A stretch of 64,000 nt of DNA from Planctomycetota bacterium (GCA_016712565.1 JADJQU010000005.1:248001-312000), one strand, 5' to 3'. Numbered from the stretch's first letter, positions 17,790 to 28,044 are shown. Notes: generated by a model from the letters alone, not told the origin. Numbers and translations are program-made.

Positions 17790-18434
17790 ATGCGCATGAA
17801 TCGTCCGATGATCCTCTCGCGTTGGCTGTCCTCCCTGTTCGCGCTGCTGCTGGTCACGACGGCCGGGTGTGTCACCACCACGGAGGACGGGCCCACGAAG
17901 CGCATGCCCACCGGCCCCTGGCTGGAGGCCTCCCCGGTGCTGCGTCAGCAGATCGAAGACGAGGCCCAGCGCCTTCCGTGGACCCACGGCCGCGAGCGGG
18001 TGGAGCAGATCCACTGGTTCGCCACGGTGGGGGAGCCGGCCTACGAGAAGCTCCTGGAACTGGCCCAGGACGAGCGGCCGGACGTGGCCGGCAGCGCCCT
18101 CGCGGCCATGGGCGCGACCCGCGACAGCCGGCTCGTGACGTCGCTGCGACAACTGCCGTGGAAGCCGGACGCGCCGCCCACCCTGCGCTTCGAGCGCGCG
18201 CGCACCCTGCTGCGCCTGGGGGATTGGAGCGAGGCGCCCGTGCTCATCGAGGGGCTGCGCCACGAATCCCTGATGATGCGCGCCCTGTGCGCGCAAGCCC
18301 TCTACGACACCACCGGCGAGCGTTTCGGCTACGACGCCAAGGAGGCCGAAATCGCCCGCGAGGACGCCGTTCAGCGCTGGCAGGCTTGGTGGAAGGAACG
18401 GCTCAGCGAGGGCATTCTCGCCTCCTCGCGCTAG
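17790..18434 (+). CDS. HEAT-repeat lipoprotein with W..WW tail
   Basis: 214 residues. A hydrophobic leader ends in TTAGC, a loose lipobox, giving Cys27 as the lipidated residue. The mature part is helical with HEAT-like repeats (EKLLELAQDERPDVAGSALA, RARTLLRLGDWSEAPVLIEG). The end, RWQAWWKERLSEG, closely resembles the end of the zinc-ribbon/HEAT protein encoded 1.9 kb downstream (AWQEWWKKSQEEG), so the two belong to one family of scaffolds. 33 nt after the VWA gene, possibly the same transcript. Function unknown. Confidence 0.75.
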   Translation: MRMNRPMILSRWLSSLFALLLVTTAGCVTTTEDGPTKRMPTGPWLEASPVLRQQIEDEAQRLPWTHGRERVEQIHWFATVGEPAYEKLLELAQDERPDVAGSALAAMGATRDSRLVTSLRQLPWKPDAPPTLRFERARTLLRLGDWSEAPVLIEGLRHESLMMRALCAQALYDTTGERFGYDAKEAEIAREDAVQRWQAWWKERLSEGILASSR

Positions 18435-18437
18435 GTC

Positions 18438-19022
18438 TCACCGCAGGCTGACCGCGGAGAGTTTCCCGACGGCCTTCTCCTCCCATCCGCTAGCCCGACT
18501 TAGGCTTTGGGCGAAACCGACAAAGCCTGGGCGCGACGCGCGTTCTCCGCAGGCGACCTGAAGAAGTCGCCCTGGACCGAGGCGCAGCAATCCAGACGGG
18601 CTTGGCAGGGAAGCCGAAAGGTCGGGCCCGACCGCCAGCATGGCCTGGAAGCGGGGCTCCCCCCGCAGCAGCGCCAAGTCCGGGTCCGCCGCCATGTGCC
18701 CGGCGTCGTCGTACCCCAGCCGCAGGGCCTCCTCCAGTTGGTCGAGGGCCCCGTCGCGATCGCCGGTCAGGCACAGGGAGCAGGCCAGGTTGTAGCGCGC
18801 CGTGGCATCGCCGGGAGCGAGTTCCACCAGGCGCCGGTCCACTTCCAGGCCCTCCGGATAGCGTCCCAACTGGGTCAGGACCATGCCCAGGGTCACCAGG
18901 GCGGCGGCGTTGCCCGGCCGGTCGCGGACCTCCAGACCCAGGACCTCGGCCAGGAACTCCAGGCCCATCCGGTCGAGCCTGGTGCGCGTGGACTCCGACA
19001 GGGATAGTGTTTCTTCCGTCAC
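18438..19022 (-). CDS. TPR protein, C-terminal end doubtful
   Basis: GTG 19022 begins a protein whose residues 10-135 form classic TPR helices (ALVTLGMVLTQLGRYPEGLE, ATARYNLACSLCLTGDRDGA), closing with HMAADPDLALLRGEPRFQAM. Related TPR proteins usually end shortly after this block. Here the frame continues for about 60 residues with less G/C-biased third positions and no recognisable fold, until a stop at 18438. The tail may be non-coding sequence read through after a small frame error, so the true end could be near 18630. Upstream ATG 19127 is in frame but crosses promoter-like sequence. Confidence 0.6.
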   Translation of the reverse strand: MTEETLSLSESTRTRLDRMGLEFLAEVLGLEVRDRPGNAAALVTLGMVLTQLGRYPEGLEVDRRLVELAPGDATARYNLACSLCLTGDRDGALDQLEEALRLGYDDAGHMAADPDLALLRGEPRFQAMLAVGPDLSASLPSPSGLLRLGPGRLLQVACGERASRPGFVGFAQSLSRASGWEEKAVGKLSAVSLR

Positions 19023-19147
19023 GGATCGGTCTAGTTCAGGCAGCGGGGAAGGCAGGCTGGGACCCCCGGGGCTTGCGTTGCTAGCGTAGCGGCCCCGAGA
19101 GGCAACCGAAGTTCTCCGCCCGGACATTTCCCATACTGCCCGTACGC

Positions 19148-19171
19148 GTCGGGGGCAGGGTAGCCCCCGAC
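19148..19171 (+). promoter_or_regulatory. Perfect 9-bp hairpin in the leader of the zinc-ribbon gene
   Basis: GTCGGGGGC (19148-19156) and GCCCCCGAC (19163-19171) pair perfectly around a 6-nt loop, 40 nt before the ATG at 19211. CATACT (19132-19137) just upstream could be a -10 element, which would place the hairpin at the very 5' end of the mRNA. There is no T-run after it, so an mRNA-stability or operator role fits better than termination. Confidence 0.45.
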
Positions 19172-19210
19172 CTCCGCCGCAGCTGACCGCGCCCTCGAAA
19201 CGAGGCCACC

Positions 19211-20462
19211 ATGAAGATCCACTTCTGCGACCTGTGCAACGAATCAGGTTCCCCAGGGCGAGCTGGACGCCGGGCGCGCCTTCATGCGCAAGGGCCGCGT
19301 GGTCTGCGGCAAGTGCGACAGCCTGATGACCCAGCGCGAGGAGGCAGCCGCCGTGGCGGCCACGTCCGCGGGTTTCGGGTCCATGGGGACCGCCGCCTCC
19401 GGCGCGCCGGTGACTCCGGTGGTCTCTGGGGCCCCGGGCGCCCCGGGCGCGACTCCGCCCCCCGGAGAGGGGCCGCTGACGCCCTTCTTCACCGGCGCCA
19501 CGCCGGGCGCGGGCGGACACGCTCCCGCGGCGCACCACCACTCCCACCACTCCATGCGGTCGCGCGGTTCCGGCGGTGGAGTGGCCGTGGGGCTGGTGGC
19601 CATCGGACTGACGGCCTGCGCGAGCTACTGGTTGCTCGAGCGTTCCGACAAGGTGGCCTCCGACGTCAGCGCGCGGCTGACGCGGATCGAATCGGAGCAG
19701 CGCGCGGCCGACCAGCGCGCCATGGAGCGCTCCACGGAACAGCGCGGCGAGATCCTCGGCCTGCAGGAGCGGCTGGAGAAGCAGCTCGAAATCCAGCACC
19801 GCGCCCTGGAGGCCAAGTTGGAGGAGGCCCAATCCAAGCACTCCAGCGCCGTCACGGCCGTGGACGACCTGCGCCGGATGCTGGCCGAACTCAAGGTCCT
19901 CGAGCCCAGCGTGCAGCGCCACGAGCAGGAGCTCGGAGCCAGCGCACTGCGCTTCGCCCAGATCGAGCGACGGGCCAACGAACTCGAAACCGCCCTCGGC
20001 GGCCTGGGACAGAAGCTGGAGGAGGGCCTGAAGGCGTCGCCCACGGTTCCCGAGGTGGCTCCGACGCCGCCCGGCGCCCCGCCCTGGATGGGCCTCGTGC
20101 AGCAGCTGGAGAGCGTCAATTCCGGCGACCGCTGGTTCGCGGTGCAGAGCCTGGGCGAAACGCGCGATCCCGCCGTGTCCGAGTACATCCTGCCGCGTCT
20201 CAAGGACGTCGACATCTTCGTGCGCATGGTGACCGCCCGGGTGTTGGGCGAGCTGGGCTCGAGCAAGTCCGTGGGCGCGCTGATCGAGGCCCTGGGCGAC
20301 AACGACGCGGCCGTGCGCGAGGCCGCCTACGTGGCCCTGTGCGCGGTGACGAAGAAATCCCTGCCCTTCGACCCGCACCAGGACGCGTCCGAGCGCGCCA
20401 AGAAGGTCAAGGCCTGGCAGGAGTGGTGGAAGAAGAGCCAGGAAGAGGGAATGGGGCAGTAG
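19211..20462 (+). CDS. Zinc-ribbon / membrane / coiled-coil / HEAT protein, broken by a 1-nt insertion
   Basis: The reading frame from ATG 19211 begins MKIHFCDLCNES, then shifts. Removing one base at about 19246 joins it to a frame that continues VPQGELDAGRAFMRKGRVV to the stop at 20462, giving about 416 residues. The restored protein has Cys6/Cys9 and Cys32/Cys35 as a zinc ribbon, a Pro/Gly/Ala linker, a His-rich run (HHHSHHSM, about 108-115), a membrane helix (about 123-142), a long Glu/Gln coiled coil (145-270) and C-terminal HEAT repeats ending AWQEWWKKSQEEG. As the sequence stands, only the part from ATG 19284 would be translated intact, lacking half the zinc ribbon. Function unknown. 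Confidence 0.8.
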
Positions 20463-20629
20463 GCCCGGCGCGCGCGGCCTTCCCCCGCGGCATTTCGGAG
20501 GGACAGGCCGCCGCCGGGGGTGTCGGGGGGGCGAGAATTCGCGGCCGGGACCCGCATCGGCGGGCGCGCTCCCGCAGGCGTTCGCAAGGCCTTCCCCCGC
20601 CCCGCCCCTGGGAGTAACGTCTTTGCCCC

Positions 20630-21583
20630 ATGCCCTCCATTCCCCAGCGCAAGATCACCGTCGTCGGAGCGGGCTACGTCGGGATGACCGCGGCCCAGCT
20701 CTGCGCCCAGAAGCACCTGGCCAGCGAGATCGTCCTGATCGACATCCTGGAGGGTCGCGCCAAGGGCATCGCGCTCGACCTGAATCAGATGGCCGCGATC
20801 GAGGGCATCGGCGCGCGGGTGGTCGGCACCGCCGACCCCAAGCAGACCTACGGCTCGGACCTGTTCATCGTCACCGCGGGCCTGCCGCGCAAGCCGGGCA
20901 TGAGCCGCTCGGACCTGCTGGAGGTCAACGGCAAGATCGTCGCCGGCGTGGCCCAGTACATCCGCAAGGGCAGTCCCGAGTCCTTCGTGATCGTCGTGAC
21001 CAACCCCCTGGACACGATGGTGCACCTGATGCGCGCCAAGACGGCGTTCCCGGCCAAGCAGGTGATCGGCATGGCAGGCGTGCTCGATTCCGCGCGCTTT
21101 TCCTGGTTCATCGCCGAGAGCACCGGCGCCAACGTCACCGACGTGGACGCCATGGTGCTCGGCGCCCACGGCGACTCCATGGTGCCCATGCCGCAGTTCT
21201 GCACGGTCAACGGCGTGACGCTGCCGCACCTGGTGGACAAGGCCAGGATCGACGCCATGGCCGACCGCACGCGGGGCGGCGGGGCCGAAATCGTCAACCT
21301 GCTGAAGACCGGCAGCGCCTTCTACGCGCCCGCCGCGGCCGCGGTGGCCATGGGCAAGTCGATTCTCGGCGACGAGCGGCGCATGCTGCCCTGCGCCTGC
21401 TTCATGAACGGCCAGTACGGCTTCGAGGGCATCTACATGGGCGTGCCCGCCATCCTGGGCAAGACCGGCGTGGAGAAGATCGTCGAGATCCCGCTGGACA
21501 ACGAGTCGCGCATCCTGATGAACAAGACGGCGGGCGCGATCCAGAAGGACATCGAGTTGTTGCGCTCCCTGGCGCTGCTCTAG
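20630..21583 (+). CDS. mdh: Malate dehydrogenase
   Basis: NAD-dependent oxidation of malate to oxaloacetate in the TCA cycle. The Rossmann motif GAGYVG is at 14-19, the acidic NAD-binding position in VLIDILEGRAKG follows, the substrate Arg loop reads GLPRKPGMSRSDLL, and the catalytic His is His180 in LGAHGDSMVP. 317 residues, the lactate-dehydrogenase-like (type 3) form. ATG 20630 has no clear Shine-Dalgarno; TAACGT 10 nt upstream may be a -10 of a nearly leaderless message. fumC follows after 10 nt, so consecutive TCA enzymes share a transcript. Confidence 0.95.
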   Translation: MPSIPQRKITVVGAGYVGMTAAQLCAQKHLASEIVLIDILEGRAKGIALDLNQMAAIEGIGARVVGTADPKQTYGSDLFIVTAGLPRKPGMSRSDLLEVNGKIVAGVAQYIRKGSPESFVIVVTNPLDTMVHLMRAKTAFPAKQVIGMAGVLDSARFSWFIAESTGANVTDVDAMVLGAHGDSMVPMPQFCTVNGVTLPHLVDKARIDAMADRTRGGGAEIVNLLKTGSAFYAPAAAAVAMGKSILGDERRMLPCACFMNGQYGFEGIYMGVPAILGKTGVEKIVEIPLDNESRILMNKTAGAIQKDIELLRSLALL

Positions 21584-21593
21584 AGGTTCACCG

Positions 21594-23015
21594 ATGAGCA
21601 CACGCACCGAAAGCGATTCGTTCGGCCCGATCCAGGTTCCCTCCGATGCCCTGTGGGGCGCGCAAACCCAGCGCAGCCGCGAGAACTTCAAGATCGGCGG
21701 CCACACGTTCCCGCGGCCTTTGATCCGCGCCCTGGGCGTGGTCAAGAAGTCCGCTGCCCTGGCCAACATCGAGCTGGGAGAACTCTCCGCGCTCTCGAAG
21801 AAGGAGCAGCAGGCCCTGCTCGCCGCCGCCGACGAGGTGATCGCCGGGAAGTGGGACGCGCACTTCCCCCTGGTGGTCTGGCAGACCGGTTCGGGCACCC
21901 AGACCAACATGAACGCGAACGAGGTGATCTCCAATCGCGCCATCCAGATGCTCGGCGGCGTGCTGGGCTCCAAGAAACCGATCCACCCCAACGACCACGT
22001 CAACCGCTCCCAGTCGTCCAACGATGCGTTCCCCACGGTGATGCACGTGGCGGCGGCCGAACAGGTGTGCGCGCGCCTCCTGCCGGCCCTGGATGCCCTG
22101 GCCCAGGCCCTCGAGGGGAAGAGCAAGGCCTGGAAGAAGGTGGTCAAGATCGGCCGCACCCACCTGCAGGACGCCACGCCCCTGACCGTGGGGCAGGAAT
22201 TCTCGGGCTACGTGCAGCAACTGCGCGACGCCGGCCGGGCGATCCGCGCCACCCTGCCCGCGCTGCACGAGATCGCCCTGGGCGGCACGGCCGTGGGCAC
22301 GGGTCTCAATACCCATCCCAAGTACGCGAAGCTGGTGGCGGCCAAGGTCGCGGCGGAGACGGGCCTCTCCTTCAAGACCGCCCCCAACAAGTTCTCGGCC
22401 CTGGCGGCCCACGACGCCCTGGTGTTCCTCTCGGGCACGCTGCGGGTGGCCGCGGTGGCCCTGATGAAGATCGCCAACGACCTGCGCTGGCTGGGCTCGG
22501 GGCCGCGCTGCGGCCTGGGGGAGCTGCGGCTGCCGGAGAACGAGCCCGGTTCCTCGATCATGCCCGGCAAGGTCAATCCGACCCAGTGCGAGGCCATGAC
22601 CATGGTCTGCGTGCAGGTGATGGGCAACGACACCGTGGTGGGCCTCGCCGGTTCCCAGGGGAACTTCGAGCTCAACGTGTTCAAGCCGGTGATCATCCAC
22701 AACGTGCTGGAGTCGATCCGCCTGCTGTCCGACGCCTGCGATTCCTTCCGCACCCGCTGCGTGGAAGGCCTGGAACTGAATCAGGCGCGGGTGAGCGAGC
22801 TGATGAACCAGTCCCTGATGCTGGTGACGGCCCTGAACCCCACCATCGGCTACGACAATGCGGCCAAGGCCGCCAAGAAGGCCTACCACGACGGCACCAC
22901 CCTCAAGCAGGCGGTTCTGGACCTGGGCCTCTTGACCGCCGCCCAGTTCGACCGGGCCATCCGGCCCTCGGAAATGGTGGCCCCCAAGGCCGGGAAGTCC
23001 CTCTCCGGGGGTTGA
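21594..23015 (+). CDS. fumC: Fumarate hydratase class II
   Basis: Iron-independent fumarase: fumarate plus water to malate. The superfamily signature GSSIMPGKVNPTQCEAM starts at residue 319 and holds the flexible catalytic Ser. Substrate blocks TGSGTQTNMNANEV, HPNDHVNRSQSSND and GRTHLQDATPLTVGQE are intact. 473 residues, matching the family. Cotranscribed with mdh (10 nt gap, AGAGG before the ATG). Confidence 0.96.
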   Translation: MSTRTESDSFGPIQVPSDALWGAQTQRSRENFKIGGHTFPRPLIRALGVVKKSAALANIELGELSALSKKEQQALLAAADEVIAGKWDAHFPLVVWQTGSGTQTNMNANEVISNRAIQMLGGVLGSKKPIHPNDHVNRSQSSNDAFPTVMHVAAAEQVCARLLPALDALAQALEGKSKAWKKVVKIGRTHLQDATPLTVGQEFSGYVQQLRDAGRAIRATLPALHEIALGGTAVGTGLNTHPKYAKLVAAKVAAETGLSFKTAPNKFSALAAHDALVFLSGTLRVAAVALMKIANDLRWLGSGPRCGLGELRLPENEPGSSIMPGKVNPTQCEAMTMVCVQVMGNDTVVGLAGSQGNFELNVFKPVIIHNVLESIRLLSDACDSFRTRCVEGLELNQARVSELMNQSLMLVTALNPTIGYDNAAKAAKKAYHDGTTLKQAVLDLGLLTAAQFDRAIRPSEMVAPKAGKSLSGG

Positions 23016-23076
23016 GCTGGCGAAAGCCGGCGCGCTCACTACACTATTCGGCCCCCCGGACCCCGGAAGCCACCGC

Positions 23077-23202
23077 ATGAAGATCAACACGCGCTCGAGC
23101 AAGACCAAGCACGCCAAGAAGACCGGCTACCGCACGCGCCAGCGCACCAAGGGCGGCCGCAAGGTGAACCGGCGCCAGCGCGCCCGCCACGGGTCCTTTT
23201 GA
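23077..23202 (+). CDS. rpmH: 50S ribosomal protein bL34
   Basis: 41-residue, very basic protein beginning MKINTRSSKTKHAKKTGYR. The core GYRTRQRTKGGRKVNRRQRA matches the bL34 pattern GFRxRMxTKGGRxVxxRRRA, and size and charge fit. bL34 is an early-assembling large-subunit protein. In most bacteria rpmH sits next to rnpA near dnaA; here it is alone between fumC and a convergent TPR gene. TACACT (23040-23045) could be its -10. No other gene in this window resembles the rnpA/yidC cluster. Confidence 0.85.
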   Translation: MKINTRSSKTKHAKKTGYRTRQRTKGGRKVNRRQRARHGSF

Positions 23203-23207
23203 TCCAA

Positions 23208-23243
23208 GGCCTCGGGCTGATCCGGGGCCTCGGGCTGATCCGG
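23208..23243. repeat. Two direct copies of an 18-bp unit
   Basis: GGCCTCGGGCTGATCCGG occurs twice head to tail (23208-23225, 23226-23243), and a partial third copy begins at 23244. It fills most of the 97-nt gap between convergent rpmH and the TPR gene. Confidence 0.8.
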
Positions 23244-23299
23244 GGCCCGGCGCCGGCTGCCGCGCGCCCCGACCCCGCTCAAGTCGCCGCCGGTCCCCG

Positions 23300-24547
23300 T
23301 TAGATCGGATTCCGGCCGGCGGCCACCGCGGCCAGCTTCTCGGTCCACTCGCCGTCCTCGGGGTCGAGACGCGCCGCCTCGCGCCAGGCGTCCGCGGCGG
23401 CAGCGCCTCGTCCCGCGCGCCAGCGGGCGTCGCCCAGGGCTCCCCAGAATTCGTCGTTCATGCCCTGCAGGCTCTTGGCCTCGAGCTTGGAGAGCAAGAG
23501 CTGGGGGGCCGCCTCCTGCAGGGCCGCCGTCCACGAATCGGGGTCGCCCTCTTCGGCGTCGAGGGCCCGTGACCAATATTCCACGGCCTTCTCGCTCTCG
23601 CCGCGGGCGTGGAACGCCCGGGCCACCTCGCCCCAATCCTCCGTGTCCACCTCCAGTCCCCTGCTCAGGCGGGACTCGAGCTGCCGCACGGCCTCTTCGA
23701 CGCGTCCCTGTTCGAGCGTGAGTTCGTAGAGGAACCGTCCCCAGTCGTTGTCGGACCCGCCCGCGGCGGCCAGTTCGCGCACGGCGAGCTCCGCGGCCGC
23801 GGGATCGATCTGGGCCAGCAGTCGCAGCGCGTCCGGGTTCCGCGGATCGCGCGCCAGGAGCTCGCTCACCTCTGCCCGCGCTTCCGCCAGTTGTCCGGCC
23901 TTGAGGGCCAGCTGGGCGATCATGGTCCGCAGGTCGCGATCAGCCGGGGGCAGGGTCTGCTCCAGGCGCGCCCGGTAGAGGGGCAAGGCCCCCGCGGGGT
24001 CCTGCCCGGCGTACTCCTCGAGCATCCAGTCCGCCTCGGGCTTCATGGCGAGGCAGCGCGCCAACAACTCGCGCCCGCGGTCCGTGCGGCCCTGTTCGGC
24101 GTAGGCCACCGCCAGCGCCAAGAACGCGGATTCCTCGTGGGGCAGGTGGCGTTCGATCACCTCCAGGGAGAGATCCAGGCGCCCCTGGGCGACGAGCGAC
24201 TGCCACAACAGGGCGGCCACGTCGGAATCGGGCACGTCACCCCGCCGGTAGGCCTGGAGGAAGGACTCCAAGAGCCCCGAGGAAGGATCGACCTCGCTGC
24301 GCTGGGTGGGCAGGCTCGCGGCTTCCCCGACCTCGCGCGGCGAGTCGCTCTCCCGGAGCTTCTCCGGCACCGGGCTCGCGGGGCCGGGCTGGCTCGGAAG
24401 ACGGAGCCCCGACGCGGGGACCTGGGGCTCCCCGGCTTCGACGGTGGAGGCCGGCCCGCCCTGGAACGGGGAGAGCACGCTGACGCCCACCGCGCCGAGC
24501 ACGCAGCCCGAGGCGAGGATCAGCCAGCGGGTGAGCTTGGATTCCAT
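23300..24547 (-). CDS. Membrane-anchored TPR protein
   Basis: 415 residues. The N-terminal helix WLILASGCVLGAVGVSVL (about 8-25) is a signal anchor or uncleaved signal, followed by a Pro/Ser-rich linker to about residue 80. The rest is TPR-like: ESAFLALAVAYAEQGRTDRG, QLALKAGQLAEARAEVSELL, EVARAFHARGESEKAVEYW and ALGDARWRAGRGAAAADAWR. It probably scaffolds an envelope complex; partner unknown. The dCTP deaminase gene ends 6 nt upstream of its ATG, so they are probably one transcript. Confidence 0.78.
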   Translation of the reverse strand: MESKLTRWLILASGCVLGAVGVSVLSPFQGGPASTVEAGEPQVPASGLRLPSQPGPASPVPEKLRESDSPREVGEAASLPTQRSEVDPSSGLLESFLQAYRRGDVPDSDVAALLWQSLVAQGRLDLSLEVIERHLPHEESAFLALAVAYAEQGRTDRGRELLARCLAMKPEADWMLEEYAGQDPAGALPLYRARLEQTLPPADRDLRTMIAQLALKAGQLAEARAEVSELLARDPRNPDALRLLAQIDPAAAELAVRELAAAGGSDNDWGRFLYELTLEQGRVEEAVRQLESRLSRGLEVDTEDWGEVARAFHARGESEKAVEYWSRALDAEEGDPDSWTAALQEAAPQLLLSKLEAKSLQGMNDEFWGALGDARWRAGRGAAAADAWREAARLDPEDGEWTEKLAAVAAGRNPI

Positions 24548-24553
24548 GGGGTT

Positions 24554-25758
24554 TCAGACCGCGGGACCGCGGAAGACCCGGGCAAGGGTCAGATCCTGGT
24601 CGCGATAGGAACCGCCCGGGCGGCCCTCGCCGTAGATCCTGTCCGGAACGCCCGAGGCGCGGAAGTAGCGCAGCCGGAAGAATACCTGCCCCTCCTCCAC
24701 GAGAAACGGAACATCGTGGGCGCGCACCTCCAGGACCGCCGTGGTGCCCCGGGGGCCGGCCTCGAGCCCGGTTTCCAGCCGAAACCGCTGTCGAAGAAGC
24801 CGGCGTAGTTGTTGCGCAGCTCCCCCAGGCCCAGGTCCACCGGCAGCATCTCCGCCGCCAGGTGGGGCGGCACGACGACGCGCTCGCGGCTGGCGAAGAT
24901 CGAGAAGGCCCCGGGGGGCAGGATCGAATGCCCCGCGCGCCCCGCGACGTCGAGGGCGCCCAGGGCCTGGATCGGCTCGAAGAAATCCGCCGCCGGGTGC
25001 AGGCCTTCGCCCGCGAAACAGAGCACGCCGGCGTCCGTGCGCGCCCGCCAGCCGCAGGGATCGCGACCGGCCAGTCCCAAGTGCAACTCCAGGCTCCCGT
25101 CGTCGCCAAAGCGCACTTCCTCCTCGGGCACGGGGCGGCCGTTGTTCCAGCACAGGGGCTCACGGCGATACTCCTCGATCAGCTCCTGGCGCGTGAGCGA
25201 CGCTTCGCCGCGGGAGAGGCGCAGTTGGCACAGTCGATCGCCGCGCGCGAGCCTGACAGGAAAGGAGAGCGGGGCCACTTCGATCCACAGGCGGCCGCGC
25301 CAGCCCCGCGGCGTCTCGTTGAAGCGCGGATGGCCCGGCGCCAGGACCCGCGTGAACAGATCGCAGCGGCCCGCCGAGCTGCGCGGATTGAAGGTGGCGC
25401 GCAGATCGGGGGCGAGCTCCAGCTCCTCCTCGAGCGGCACCAGGTACACGGATCCGCGCTCCAGCACGGCCCCCGCGCCCAGGGGCAGGCGTTCCAGCTC
25501 CAGTTCCGCGAGGCGCTCCTCGATGGGGGCCGCCCCGGGCAGGAACCCGGCGCGAATGCGGTGGGCGGTGGGGCCCAGGCGCAGGTCCAGGCTGGCGGGC
25601 TGGCATTGTTCCGGGGCGATGGGGGGTGCCTGCGGCACGGGCCGGATGGCGCTTGCGAACAGCGCACGGAGCTCGCGGTCGACCAGCAACTCGCCCCGCG
25701 GGGCCTGGGACCTGTGGGCGGCGGAAGGGGGCGGGCGGGCAGGAAGGGAGTCGGCCAT
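24554..25758 (-). CDS. dcd: dCTP deaminase, two-domain form, broken near the C-terminus
   Basis: Deaminates dCTP to dUTP for thymidylate supply. Starts at ATG 25758. The N-terminal half has the trimer motif FNPRSSAGRCDLFTRV and LWIEVAPLSFPVRLARGD, and the second dUTPase-like half has SILPPGAFSIFASRERVVVP and ELRNNYAGFFDSGFGW. After FGW the frame turns into an Arg-rich tail ending at 24589. Adding one base between 24773 and 24774 (TGG AAA becomes TGG GAA) restores ETGLEAGPRGTTAVLEVRAH and a normal end at 24554, about 400 residues in all. The missing G falls in a G run. Sequencing error or inactivation cannot be separated here. Confidence 0.82.
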
Positions 25759-25891
25759 GGGGACAGGCGCGCGGAGCGGGCCTCCCGATCAGGATGGCCG
25801 CGGGCACCTTCCCGCGCCAGGGCGCGCTCCGAAGCGGTCCGAATCCGCTGCGCCCGCCGGCGTCCCGCTTCTGAAGGCCCCTCGGCGCGGG

Positions 25892-25897
25892 TAGAAT
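25892..25897 (+). promoter_or_regulatory. Candidate -10 element for sucCD
   Basis: TAGAAT at 25892-25897, 41 nt before the sucC ATG, followed by CC as in the mnmA promoter. The -35 region (TTCTGA, 17 nt upstream) is weak. AGGAG 4 nt before the ATG is a good ribosome binding site. Confidence 0.4.
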
Positions 25898-25938
25898 CCT
25901 CGCCCTTTCCAAGGCCGTCCCGACAGTTCAGGAGCCCC

Positions 25939-27126
<1,188 letters not shown>

Positions 27127-27135
27127 GAGAGATCC

Positions 27136-28044
27136 ATGAGCATCTACGTCGGCAAGCACACGCGTCTTCTCTGTCAGGGTTTCACGGGCAAGCACGGCAC
27201 GTTCCACAGCGAGCAGGCCATCGCCTACGGCACGAACCTGGTCGGCGGCGTCACGCCCAAGAAGGGCGGCACGCGCCACCTCGATCGGCCGGTGTTCGAC
27301 ACCGTGGCCCAGGCCAAGGCGGCCACCGGCTGCAACGCGACGATGATCTACGTGCCGCCGCCCTTCGCGGCCGCGGCGATCCTCGAGGCCCTGGAGGCCG
27401 AGATCGAGATGATCGTCTGCATCACCGAGGGCATCCCGGTGCTCGACATGGTCAACGTGCGCCAGGCCATGAAGGGCTCGAAGTCGCGGCTGATCGGCCC
27501 CAATTGCCCCGGCGTGATCACCCCGGGCGAGTGCAAGATCGGCATCATGCCGGGCTACATCCACAAGCCGGGCCGCGTGGGCGTGGTCTCGCGCTCGGGC
27601 ACGCTGACCTACGAAGCGGTCTGGCAGCTCACCTCGCGCGGCATCGGCCAGTCCACCTGCGTCGGCATCGGCGGCGACCCGGTCAACGGCACGAACTTCA
27701 TCGACGTGATCTCGGCCTTCAACGCCGATCCGAACACCGACGCGCTGATCATGATCGGCGAGATCGGCGGCAACGCCGAGGAGCAGGCGGCCGAGTACAT
27801 CCGCGCCCACGTGAAGAAGCCCGTGGTGGCCTTCATCGCCGGCGCCTCCGCGCCCCCCGGCCGCCGCATGGGCCACGCCGGGGCGATCATTTCCGGCGGC
27901 AAGGGCACGGCCAAGGAAAAGGTCGCCGCCCTGGAGCGCGCCGGCGCGGTGGTTTCGCCCAGTCCCGCGCGGCTGGGGGAACTGATGGAGAACCGGTTGC
28001 GCGAGAGCGGCCTCCTGAAGCCCGCCGCCGCCGCCGCGAAGTGA
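27136..28044 (+). CDS. sucD: Succinyl-CoA synthetase alpha subunit
   Basis: Carries the phosphohistidine intermediate. The N-terminal CoA-binding motif is GFTGKHGTFHSEQ; TPKKGG, GPNCPGVITPGECKIGIMPG and SRSGTLTYEAV follow. The phosphorylated His is His247 in RRMGHAGAII. 302 residues, slightly longer than the usual 290. GGAGA precedes the ATG. The last codons overlap the GTG of the next gene. Confidence 0.96.
   Translation: MSIYVGKHTRLLCQGFTGKHGTFHSEQAIAYGTNLVGGVTPKKGGTRHLDRPVFDTVAQAKAATGCNATMIYVPPPFAAAAILEALEAEIEMIVCITEGIPVLDMVNVRQAMKGSKSRLIGPNCPGVITPGECKIGIMPGYIHKPGRVGVVSRSGTLTYEAVWQLTSRGIGQSTCVGIGGDPVNGTNFIDVISAFNADPNTDALIMIGEIGGNAEEQAAEYIRAHVKKPVVAFIAGASAPPGRRMGHAGAIISGGKGTAKEKVAALERAGAVVSPSPARLGELMENRLRESGLLKPAAAAAK

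Noticed and set aside
18507..18640. Plus-strand TTG ORF over the end of the TPR gene
   Set aside because: Starts within the intergenic stretch, no family features, and soon becomes the antisense of the TPR domain.
24862..25938. N-terminal extension of SucC antisense to dcd
   Set aside because: Family start MKIHEFQAK with AGGAG at 25939 is clear; upstream codons are antisense to dcd.
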